A stretch of 64,000 nt of DNA from an uncultured Mobiluncus sp. (GTDB taxonomy: Bacteria; Actinomycetota; Actinomycetes; Actinomycetales; Actinomycetaceae): the NCBI RefSeq assembly GCF_943914685.1, contig NZ_CALUCZ010000004.1, positions 72,946 to 136,945 of the forward strand. The letters are read 5' to 3'. Below are positions 56,731 through 64,000 of the stretch, in pieces; within the stretch, counting starts at the first letter, position 1; each line of letters starts with the position of its first letter. The notes under the pieces were generated by a model. That model was not told the DNA's origin, made no database searches, and saw nothing but the letters and a program-made list of their open reading frames with translations. The position numbers were made by a program, and so were the translations under genes.

Positions 56731-58755
56731 TTAGATATCCAAGAACCGCACGTCTTGGGCGTTGCGTTGGATAAAGGCGCGGCGCGAACTCACGTCCTCG
56801 CCCATGAGCAACGAAAATACTTCGTCAGCGGAGGCGGCCTCGTCCATCGTGACCTGTTTCAACAGTCGCACGCTGGGATCCATCGTGGTTTCCCACAGTT
56901 CCTGGGCGCTCATCTCGCCCAAGCCTTTGTAACGCTGAATCCCGCCCTCCTTGGGCATTCGCGCCCCGGAGTCCAGGCCCAAGCTGACCAGCTTGTCCTT
57001 TTCCTTGTCGGAATAGACGAACTGGTGAGGTTTGTTGGACCACTTCAGACGGTAGAGCGGCGGGGTGGCCAGGAACACGTGACCGTTTTCGATGAGCGGA
57101 CGCATATAGCGGAACAGCAGGGTCAGCAGCAGGGTGGTGATGTGTTGTCCGTCCACGTCGGCGTCTGCCATCAGCACAATCTTGTAGTAGCGCAGTTTCG
57201 ACAGGTCGAAATCTTCGCCGATTCCGGTGCCAAAAGCGGTGATGAGGGACTGGATTTCTTTGTTGTCCAAAGCGCGGTCCAGCCGGGCTTTTTCTACGTT
57301 GAGGATTTTGCCGCGCAACGGCAGGATAGCCTGGTGGGCCGGGTCGCGTCCCGCCACCGCCGAACCGCCTGCCGAATCGCCCTCGACCAGGAAAATTTCG
57401 CATTCGGAAGCGTCCCGGCTGGAGCAATCCCGCAGCTTGCCGGGCATGGAGAAAGAATCCAGGGCAGTCTTGCGCCGGGTCGCGTCCCGGGCTTTCCGCG
57501 CCGCGTTACGGGCCTGCTGGGCGGACTGGGCCTTGGAAATAATCGCCTTACATTCCGCCGGATGCGCATCGAACCAGTCCCCCAGCTGGGAATATACGGT
57601 TTGCTGTACGAATGTGCGGGCCTCGGTGTTGCCTAGTTTCGTTTTCGTCTGGCCCTCAAACTGGGGGTTGCGGATTTTCACGGAAATCACGGCGGTTAAG
57701 CCCTCGCGGCAATCGTCGCCGGAGAGGTTCTCGTCTTTGTCCTTGATGAAACCTTTTTCCCGACCCATCTTGTTCATCAGCGAAGTCAGCGCCGCGCGGA
57801 ACCCTTCCTCGTGGGTGCCGCCCTCGGTGGTGTTGATGGTGTTGGCGTAGGTATAGATGGATTCGGAGTACGCGTTGGTCCACTGCAGGGCGATTTCCAG
57901 CGCCATCGCGTTATCTGTGTCCTCCACGCTGGACTCAAAGTCGATGATTTCCTCGTGAATGACCTCGGATTTCTTGGTGGTGTTGATGAAATGCACGTAG
58001 TCGTGCAACCCGTTCTCGTAACAGTAAGACACCGAGCGATGTCCGACCTTGGGAGAATCCGCCTCACCGTCCTGTTCCCCGGTCACGAAATCGCCCTCAG
58101 CAGTCACGTTGGGGCGTTCATCAGTGAGGGTGATGCGCAGCCCCTTGTTCAGGAAAGCCATCTGTTGGAAACGGGTCCGCAGGGTTTCATAGTCGAAATC
58201 GACGGCTTCAAAAATGTCCGGGTCCGGGTAAAACACCTGAACAGTCCCGGTTTCATCGGTGGGTTCGCCGCGGCGCAGCGGCTGGATAACTTTGCCCCCG
58301 TCGCCGAACTCAATATTCCATTCGTAACCGTCACGTTTCACGGTAGTCAAAATCTTGGTGGACAGGGCGTTTACGACCGAAATGCCGACCCCGTGCAAGC
58401 CGCCGGACACCGCGTAGGACGAGCCGCCGAACTTGCCTCCCGCGTGCAGAATCGTCATGACGACTTCCACCGTGGGACGGTGTTCACTAGGGTGTTCCGC
58501 CACCGGAATACCGCGACCGTTATCGGCTACCCTCACCCCACCATCAGCTTGTAAAGTCACTTCGATATGGTCACAGTACCCAGCCAAAGACTCATCGACT
58601 GAGTTGTCTACCACCTCATAAACCAAGTGGTGTAAGCCCCGCTCTCCGGTGGATCCGATGTACATACCGGGCCGGACTCGCACTGCTTCTAGGCCTTCGA
58701 GGACCTTAATGTCAGAAGCGTCATAGTGCTCCTCGGGCGTTTCAAAATCGCTCAC
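56731..58755 (-). CDS. gyrB: GyrB, DNA gyrase subunit B
   Basis: 674 residues. The GHKL ATPase domain (VVDNSVDESLAG, DNGRGIPV, GGLHGVGISVVN) is followed by the transducer and a Toprim domain with EGDSAGGSA, PLRGKILNVEKA and DADVDGQHI. I place the start at GTG 58755 with AAGGAG eight bases before; the product begins MSDFETPEEHYDASDIKVLE. A GTG at 58788 adds 11 residues but overlaps the probable -10 box TATAGT, so it would not be transcribed. The enzyme partner is GyrA, next gene. Confidence 0.96.
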   Translation of the reverse strand: MSDFETPEEHYDASDIKVLEGLEAVRVRPGMYIGSTGERGLHHLVYEVVDNSVDESLAGYCDHIEVTLQADGGVRVADNGRGIPVAEHPSEHRPTVEVVMTILHAGGKFGGSSYAVSGGLHGVGISVVNALSTKILTTVKRDGYEWNIEFGDGGKVIQPLRRGEPTDETGTVQVFYPDPDIFEAVDFDYETLRTRFQQMAFLNKGLRITLTDERPNVTAEGDFVTGEQDGEADSPKVGHRSVSYCYENGLHDYVHFINTTKKSEVIHEEIIDFESSVEDTDNAMALEIALQWTNAYSESIYTYANTINTTEGGTHEEGFRAALTSLMNKMGREKGFIKDKDENLSGDDCREGLTAVISVKIRNPQFEGQTKTKLGNTEARTFVQQTVYSQLGDWFDAHPAECKAIISKAQSAQQARNAARKARDATRRKTALDSFSMPGKLRDCSSRDASECEIFLVEGDSAGGSAVAGRDPAHQAILPLRGKILNVEKARLDRALDNKEIQSLITAFGTGIGEDFDLSKLRYYKIVLMADADVDGQHITTLLLTLLFRYMRPLIENGHVFLATPPLYRLKWSNKPHQFVYSDKEKDKLVSLGLDSGARMPKEGGIQRYKGLGEMSAQELWETTMDPSVRLLKQVTMDEAASADEVFSLLMGEDVSSRRAFIQRNAQDVRFLDI

Positions 58756-58786
58756 GTTTGTGTCTCCTTTTTTCGGCTCTTTCGCC

Positions 58787-58814
58787 ACTATAATCCTATC
58801 GAATTTTTTGACGA
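58787..58814 (-). promoter_or_regulatory. gyrB: Probable gyrB promoter
   Basis: Minus-strand TCGTCA (plus 58809-58814) and TATAGT (58787-58792) are 16 bases apart, giving a short ~25-base leader to the GTG at 58755. The rest of the dciA-gyrB spacer (58815-58954) shows nothing. Confidence 0.5.
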
Positions 58815-58954
58815 TTGCCCTTTAGAGACGCGTAAAGACGGATTTAACACGTTTTAGGTAAAATCATGGCAAACCGGGTTTGGGGGTTCTGCGGGCCGTA
58901 AATCCCGGCTTTATAGTTTTGGCAAGTTTTGGCACCAGGCCGGTTGGCCCGGTT

Positions 58955-59662
58955 TTAGCCGTAGGTGTCGCGCGGTCCGCGTCCCGGAACGCTGCGCGGG
59001 CCGTGGTTCCAAGACGGCACCTGGGGGCCGCGGATAATGATTTTTTGCACCACTCCCGCCCCAAGCCGCCGATTCAGTTGTTTAATCAGTTCGGAGAGCA
59101 AAAACCTCAGCTGGGTGGCCCAAGCGGTGGAGTCGGTACGGACGATGAGTTTGCCTCCCTCGAAACTCTCTACCGTGGAATGGGCCGCGACCTGGGCACC
59201 GACATATTCGTCCCAATGTTTTTTTACGTCCGCTATCTCGAGCGGAGTCTGCCACCCCAGACGCCGAGCCAGATGTCCCAGCAGGAACCCGGCCTGCTGC
59301 GGGTCGTTACGGGAGGGACGCGACCGGTCCGTAAAACTGGCGGTGGCCGGTCCCATAGCAGCCAACTGCTCGATCCGATGAGGCGTAGAACCGAGGCTTT
59401 TGGCCAGGTCAGCGTAATATTTTTTCGCGATTTCGCGATCCAACCATTCCCGTTCGCTCAAATTCTCGGCCTCTGGCGCAGCGGTGGAAAACCCGTGCAC
59501 TTTCCCGGAGAGAGGGTAAAAGCCCTGGCTAAACATGAGTTCCCGGTAACGTTTCAAGGCGCGGCGCGGCAGGGGGGAATGCATGGTGGGATACAGCCCG
59601 GAATAGTCGATGCCTTTAGCCACGAGCGAGTCCTCCCCTGCTGACGGTAACTGTCCTGCCAT
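58955..59662 (-). CDS. dciA: DciA-type DUF721 protein (helicase loader)
   Basis: 235 residues. The DUF721 domain (~120-215) follows a longer N-terminal region: GWQTPLEIADVKKHWDEYVG, VAAHSTVESF, GKLIVRTDSTAWATQLRFL and IIIRGP are the typical DciA elements. DciA loads the replicative helicase DnaB in bacteria lacking DnaC. Nine bases separate the recF stop from this ATG. The C-terminus is a loose Arg/Gly/Pro tail. This order, dnaN-recF-DUF721-gyrB, is standard in actinobacteria. Confidence 0.9.
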   Translation of the reverse strand: MAGQLPSAGEDSLVAKGIDYSGLYPTMHSPLPRRALKRYRELMFSQGFYPLSGKVHGFSTAAPEAENLSEREWLDREIAKKYYADLAKSLGSTPHRIEQLAAMGPATASFTDRSRPSRNDPQQAGFLLGHLARRLGWQTPLEIADVKKHWDEYVGAQVAAHSTVESFEGGKLIVRTDSTAWATQLRFLLSELIKQLNRRLGAGVVQKIIIRGPQVPSWNHGPRSVPGRGPRDTYG

Positions 59663-59671
59663 TTCCTGCCA

Positions 59672-60913
59672 TTATTGCAAAAAATCCGGTGCCGCTCCCT
59701 GGCCGAGGGTCTCTACGCTGCTCTCGCGAGTTTTGGGGTCCAGGGTGACACGGTAGAACGCGGCGTGCAGGGCGTCAGGGATTTCGGTTCCGGTTGCGGA
59801 GGTGATAAACACCTGGTCAGCCTGGTCAATAGCCCACAGCAGGGCGGCGCGGCGTTGGTCATCGAGTTCGGCAAACACGTCATCTAACAGCAGTACCGGA
59901 GAGTCGGCAAAGTTGTCGCGCAGCAGGGAAAACTCTGCCAGGCGCAGGCTCAAAGCATAAGACCAGGACTCGCCGTGGGAGGCAAACCCCTTGACCGGTA
60001 AGCCGTTCAAGGCTAGTTCCAGTTCGTCGCGGTGCGGCCCGACCAGGTTGACCCCGCGCCGAGCCTCGTCAGCGCGGCGCCGCTCCAGGGCTTGGCGAAA
60101 CGCGGCAGTCAATGAATCAGGGTCTGACCACAGGTTTTGTTGCTCACCAGCGGGCAGGTCGAGAGTTTTCGTGACACTGTCCGCATACGTTAGTCCCACC
60201 GAGGCACTATGTCCGGCAATCCGGGCATACACTTGGGGCAAGTGCACACCCAACTGGTTGATGACCCACGCCCGCGCGCTCATAATTTCTACCGCCGCCG
60301 GAACCAGGGCATCGTCCCAGATAGACAGCTGGATTTCATCGATGGGGGCGCGACGTTTCGCCAGGTCTTTCAGATAAGCTCCGCGTTGACGGGCAACTTT
60401 TGTGTATTCGCTCAAAGCCCCGGCCAGGGTCGGACGCAACTGGATAGCGATACGGTCTAAGAATGTGCGGCGGGCAGCGGGGTCGCCTTGCACTAACTGT
60501 AAATCTTCGGGGGCAAACAGCACGGTAGACAGGTGTCCCAACAGGGAGCGCGGGCGCACATTGTGCCGGTTTATCATGGCGCGATTGGCCCGGCCCGCCA
60601 ACAATTCCATCTCTAACAACTCCCCGGTAGCCTCCGGGTCCGCAAGGTCACTACCGGGGTGAATCCGGGCCCGAATGACTCCCGCGCGCGGGGACGCACT
60701 GGGGTCGGCCGTATCTGCGGTTTCGCGAAAAATCAGGCCCGCATCGGTGCCAATGCGGTGCGAAGCCAACACTGCCAGGTAGTTTATGGCCTCTAACAGG
60801 TTCGTTTTGCCTTGCCCGTTGGCGCCGACAAACACGTTGGCCCCCGCAGGAAAGTGCACAATCACCTGACGGTAGGAACGGAACCAGTCCAGAGCCAGGT
60901 CGGAAACAAACAC
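59672..60913 (-). CDS. recF: RecF recombination/repair protein
   Basis: 413 residues, an SMC-like ATPase: Walker A GANGQGKTNLLEAI (30-43), signature region near KGFASHGESW, and Walker B LLLDDVFAELD. RecF recognises gap junctions and directs RecR/RecO. The start is the GTG at 60913, 46 bases after the dnaN stop, with GAGAGG some distance upstream, so the initiation site is slightly weak. The length is normal. Confidence 0.95.
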   Translation of the reverse strand: MFVSDLALDWFRSYRQVIVHFPAGANVFVGANGQGKTNLLEAINYLAVLASHRIGTDAGLIFRETADTADPSASPRAGVIRARIHPGSDLADPEATGELLEMELLAGRANRAMINRHNVRPRSLLGHLSTVLFAPEDLQLVQGDPAARRTFLDRIAIQLRPTLAGALSEYTKVARQRGAYLKDLAKRRAPIDEIQLSIWDDALVPAAVEIMSARAWVINQLGVHLPQVYARIAGHSASVGLTYADSVTKTLDLPAGEQQNLWSDPDSLTAAFRQALERRRADEARRGVNLVGPHRDELELALNGLPVKGFASHGESWSYALSLRLAEFSLLRDNFADSPVLLLDDVFAELDDQRRAALLWAIDQADQVFITSATGTEIPDALHAAFYRVTLDPKTRESSVETLGQGAAPDFLQ

Positions 60914-60959
60914 GCGCCCCCCAAAAACCTCTCTTGACCTACCCCTTGTGAAGAAAACT

Positions 60960-62102
60960 CTAGATGCTGGTGCGAATGGGCATAATCAGGTAGCGGAACG
61001 TCAGGTTGTCGTCCCCGGTTTCGTCCTTTTGACCGGTGATGACCACAGGTTTCGCCTCGTCTTTGAACGACAGGCGCGCATAGGGTTCATCGATTGCGCC
61101 CAAGCCCTCCAGCAGCATTCGCGAGTTGAAAGACACCGCGATGTCCGGGCCGTTCAGCAGGGCGGGAATTGTTTCGCTGGCGCTGTTTTCCCCGCCGTTA
61201 CCCGCCAGGAACTCCAGCTGACCGGAGGTGAAACGCAGAGAAATCTGTTGATTGGACAGATTCGAAGACACAATCGCCACGCGTTTGGCCGTCTCAATGA
61301 ACTGATCGACCTTTACCACGGCTGTAACATTAATCGGTTCGGGGAACAGACGGCGCACGTCAGGATAGTTTCCGTCGTTAATCTGGGACGTAAACACCCG
61401 CCCGTTCGCACTCAAACCAATCAGGGAGGCGGGACTGTTGGCGGAACCCGCCGCGATTTCGACATCACCGGCGGTAGCAATGTTCTTTGCTGCGTCGCTC
61501 AAGTTCTTGGCTTTCACCACTAGGTCTTGATCCCCGCCCTGGCCACCAGCCCACGGCATCTCTTTCAACGCCATTCGGTAACGGTCAGTCGCCAAGAGAT
61601 AAAGCTTGTCCGGGCGCACCTCCAAGGAAATGCCCGTCAGCAGCGGTAACGTTTCATCACGAGAGGCAGCGACCGCAACTTGTGAAACCGAATGCGCAAA
61701 AGCGGCGGCATCGACTTTCCCGGCACTGGGGGGCAACTGCGGCAACGGCGGATATTCCTCGGAATGCATCATGATGAGGTTCTGTTTGAAAGAACCACAA
61801 GTGATGTGTAGGTAGTTTTCTTCCGTCGCGAACGTCACCAGGTCGGCGCTGGTTGGCAAGGCTCGTGCCGTTTCGCTGAGCAGTTTGCCGTCCACCACCG
61901 CTACCCCAGCCTCGCTGATGTCTTCGGCGGCGACCGTCACGCGGGAAGAAACTTCGTAGTCATAGGAGGAAAACTCAACCCCGTCTTCTCGCGCTTCGAT
62001 GCGCACCCCGGAGAGCACCGCCACCGCCGGACGAGGCGAAATCGACCGGGAACTCCATGCCACAGCTTCTGCCAAAGTGTCGCGTCTCAACACGAGTTCC
62101 AT
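60960..62102 (-). CDS. dnaN: DnaN, DNA polymerase III sliding clamp (beta)
   Basis: 380 residues in three repeats of the clamp fold, opening MELVLRRDTLAEAVAWSSRS and closing with the conserved MPIR tail (YLIMPIRTSI). It forms a dimeric ring around DNA that tethers polymerase III and is loaded by DnaX. The ATG at 62102 has GGGAGGAA seven bases before it. The intergenic region to dnaA contains the probable origin. Confidence 0.97.
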   Translation of the reverse strand: MELVLRRDTLAEAVAWSSRSISPRPAVAVLSGVRIEAREDGVEFSSYDYEVSSRVTVAAEDISEAGVAVVDGKLLSETARALPTSADLVTFATEENYLHITCGSFKQNLIMMHSEEYPPLPQLPPSAGKVDAAAFAHSVSQVAVAASRDETLPLLTGISLEVRPDKLYLLATDRYRMALKEMPWAGGQGGDQDLVVKAKNLSDAAKNIATAGDVEIAAGSANSPASLIGLSANGRVFTSQINDGNYPDVRRLFPEPINVTAVVKVDQFIETAKRVAIVSSNLSNQQISLRFTSGQLEFLAGNGGENSASETIPALLNGPDIAVSFNSRMLLEGLGAIDEPYARLSFKDEAKPVVITGQKDETGDDNLTFRYLIMPIRTSI

Positions 62103-62246
62103 GAAATTCCTCCCAAATGCTAAATGTTGTTATACAAACTCTAGCCTAAAACCGCATAGTTGAGTACTCCCGCAGGTTGCCGAATTTGCCGACCCGGGCG
62201 CGAGGTTCACGGGCCGAGCCGAGGCTTTGATGATGGTTGGAGGTCG

Positions 62247-62457
62247 CAAAATTTTTTTAAAATTAATTACCTTCATCACCGTTGTGAATTCTGTGTAAAA
62301 CCCGGTTTTCCCAGGCGCCGGCTCAGAATCACAAATCTGTAGTTCAGTTGATAACTTTCGGGACAAACTCGGGGGGCCTGTGAATTAAATGCTGTCCACA
62401 ATTTCTTCCACAACCAATCCCCGAAAAAACCTGCTCTCTTCCCCAGCTTTGTCCACA
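62247..62457. other. oriC: Probable chromosomal replication origin (oriC)
   Basis: The dnaN-dnaA gap (62103-62883) holds an AT-only-like stretch at 62247-62269, a candidate unwinding element, and DnaA-box-like sequences at 62392-62400 (CTGTCCACA), 62404-62412 (TCTTCCACA) and 62449-62457 (TTGTCCACA). Degenerate reverse-orientation boxes lie at 62288-62296 and 62379-62387. The rest, 62461-62883, is GC-rich at first (62515-62720) and shows no box or gene. Confidence 0.75.
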
Positions 62458-62883
62458 TTCGCTATTTTGGCCTGGATTTTAGGTGCGGGAGCGGTATGAC
62501 GTGGGGTTTTGCGCCGTTTCGGGTCGGGGTCGCGAGAGTGGTCGTAAGTGTGGTTGTGTGCGGTTCCGGGTCGGGGTCGCGGGGGAGGACCCTAGCGACA
62601 TCGAGGGAGCACCCTCCCCCATCGCGTCTCCGCTACGCTCTCGCCGCGATAGGGCCCCCTCCCCAGCGTCGTACGGGTTCCTCCCCCCGCTCCCCTCCCG
62701 GTTCCCGGCGTTTGTTTAGTGAAAGTGACACAAGGCTCGACAGATTCCCCCGCGACCTTAAACCGGTACACCGCGACCTCCCCCAAGCACCGCGTGAACT
62801 GGAGAAATACTGTCCGCAGCGCCCTTGTGAACAGAACAACAGAGACTGAGGGTGACGGAAAACTTCTGGCAAGACAGCTGGAA

Positions 62884-64000
62884 CTAGGATTCGCGGGTGG
62901 CGCGGCGCACCGCGTCGGAAATGTCGGAAACCGACTTGAAGGTTTGGGTGTCTTCTTTCATGGACATCGCGACCTTTTTATTGGCGTGCATGACCGTCGT
63001 GTGGTCCCGACCCCCGAAAGCGGCTCCGACCTGGGGAAGTGATAGGTCGGTTAGTTCGCGGCAGAGGTACATGGCGATTTGGCGCGGCCCCACCACGGTG
63101 CGCGACCGGTTCGCGGAGAGCAAGTCTTCGGGTTTCAACGCAAAGTATTGGGCGGTGCAGTCAATGATCATTTCGGGAGTGATTTCTTTGGCGCCTTTGC
63201 CGGTCATCAGGTCGCGAATGGCCAGTTTCGCGGTTTCGATGGTGGCGGGCACGTGGTTCAGCGACCAGTAGGCCGTGACCCGAATCAACGCGCCCTCCAG
63301 AGCGCGAATGTCCGAATCGACGTTAGAGGCGATGAACTCCGCCACATCGTCGGGCATCTGCAGGTTTCCGGCCTGGGCTTTCCGGCGCAGAATCGCGATG
63401 CGGGTTTCTAGGCTGGGGGGCTGAATATCCGCCATCAAACCCCACTCCAGGCGCGAACGGACCCGCTCTTCAAACCCTTTCAAATCTTTGGGAGCCACGT
63501 CAGACGTGATGACGACCTGTTTTTGCGCGGTGTGCAGCGTATTAAAGGTGTGGAAGAACTCCTCGAGGGTTTGTTCTTTGCCGGCCAGGAACTGAATATC
63601 GTCGATGAGCAGGAAGTCGACTTCCCGGTAACGGGCCTGGAAATCGGCGAAAGTCTGGGAGGCGATGGCGTTGATGAACTCGTTGGTGAACTCCTCAGAA
63701 GAGATGTACTTGACTTTCGAGTCGGGGTACAGTTCCAGGGCGTAATTCCCGATGGCGTGCAGCAGGTGGGTTTTGCCCAGTCCCGGACCGCCATAGATAA
63801 ACAGCGGGTTGTAGGCCTTTGCCGGTGAAGCCACGACGGATTCCGCGGCCGCGGCGGTAAACGAGTTCGAGGAACCGATGACGAAAGAGTCAAAAGTGTA
63901 GGTCGGGTTCAGTCCCGTGTTCGAGTCGATGTGCAGCATTTGGTGGCTTTCCCCGGGTTTCCATACGGGGGCGGCGGGGGTGCTCGGCGGGGTGGGTTGG
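62884..64000 (-). CDS. dnaA: DnaA replication initiator, N-terminus beyond the window
   Basis: 372 codons are visible; the frame stays open to the window edge, so domain I and most of the linker are missing. The visible part starts in the Pro-rich linker (VWKPGESHQMLHIDSNTGLN), followed by the AAA+ domain with Walker A GGPGLGKTHLLHA, Walker B LLIDDIQFLAGK, sensor regions and Arg finger, and the C-terminal DNA-binding helix-turn-helix with the signature GAAFGGRDHTTVMHA. DnaA binds the boxes next to its own gene and opens the origin. An internal ATG at 63939 is not the start, since conserved linker sequence precedes it. Confidence 0.97.
   Translation of the reverse strand, partial: QPTPPSTPAAPVWKPGESHQMLHIDSNTGLNPTYTFDSFVIGSSNSFTAAAAESVVASPAKAYNPLFIYGGPGLGKTHLLHAIGNYALELYPDSKVKYISSEEFTNEFINAIASQTFADFQARYREVDFLLIDDIQFLAGKEQTLEEFFHTFNTLHTAQKQVVITSDVAPKDLKGFEERVRSRLEWGLMADIQPPSLETRIAILRRKAQAGNLQMPDDVAEFIASNVDSDIRALEGALIRVTAYWSLNHVPATIETAKLAIRDLMTGKGAKEITPEMIIDCTAQYFALKPEDLLSANRSRTVVGPRQIAMYLCRELTDLSLPQVGAAFGGRDHTTVMHANKKVAMSMKEDTQTFKSVSDISDAVRRATRES

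Noticed and set aside
58864..59064. A 66-codon frame between gyrB and dciA
   Set aside because: It is Arg/Pro-rich and overlaps the dciA end in another frame; no ribosome site.
62483..62872. GC-rich open frames between oriC and dnaA
   Set aside because: Arg/Pro/Ser-rich products on both strands and no initiation signals. Probably part of the origin spacer.
1..64000. CRISPR array, prophage or insertion sequence
   Set aside because: No array of evenly spaced identical repeats, no integrase, transposase or phage structural gene was seen on either strand.

Overview
The window looks like the replication-origin side of an actinobacterial chromosome of moderate GC, most likely a member of the Actinomycetaceae. 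Mobiluncus or a close relative is my best guess, made from gene order and protein flavour, not from a database match. Evidence: dnaA, dnaN, recF, dciA (DUF721), gyrB, gyrA and a DUF3566 gene in consecutive order on the minus strand; the actinobacterial cell-wall signalling operon fhaA-fhaB-pstP-rodA-pbpA-pknA-pknB; crgA next to a class E-type sortase; GTG and TTG starts; and an actinobacterial SRP RNA.

Layout. 1-977: end of a methionine ABC importer (metN, metI). 1078-9943: the overlapping kinase/phosphatase/FHA/RodA/PbpA operon controlling septal and polar wall synthesis. 10002-12648: two divergent membrane proteins of unknown role. 12744-20830, minus strand: thioredoxin, asd, lysC, recR, dnaX, an OmpA-type lipoprotein and the SRP RNA. 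20840-23584: an unknown protein, then a sulfide:quinone oxidoreductase-like flavoprotein with a structured leader and a 65-aa partner. 23719-29145: galE, an overlooked 51-aa membrane protein, sortase E, crgA, a long inverted repeat, a small membrane protein, cyclophilin and rhomboid protease. 29224-31005: an AbiEi/AbiEii pair bracketed by near-identical 22-bp direct repeats. 31093-46215: one 15.1-kb gene for a surface adhesin of about 5,040 residues. 46960-49576: a 61-aa secreted peptide, a YbaK-type tRNA editing protein, and two small toxin-antitoxin pairs on either side of tRNA-Ile and tRNA-Ala. 49673-53984: UDP-galactopyranose mutase, a DMT-type transporter, a family 2 glycosyltransferase and the DUF3566 protein. 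54119-64000: gyrA, gyrB, dciA, recF, dnaN, a probable oriC and the truncated dnaA.

How the parts fit. The most striking element is the giant adhesin: signal segment, a predicted Cys-Gln thioester domain for covalent attachment, one VaFE module, about eleven DUF5979-like modules, then about seventeen more VaFE-type (Thr-Gln ester bond) modules with two DUF5979-like modules interspersed, a proline-rich stalk, and an LARTG sorting signal. The window also encodes a class E-type sortase, a class known to prefer LAxTG, so substrate and anchoring enzyme may both be here. galE and glf together would make UDP-galactofuranose. Three toxin-antitoxin modules lie within 21 kb around the adhesin and the tRNAs, so this part looks like an accessory insertion in otherwise conserved origin-proximal synteny.
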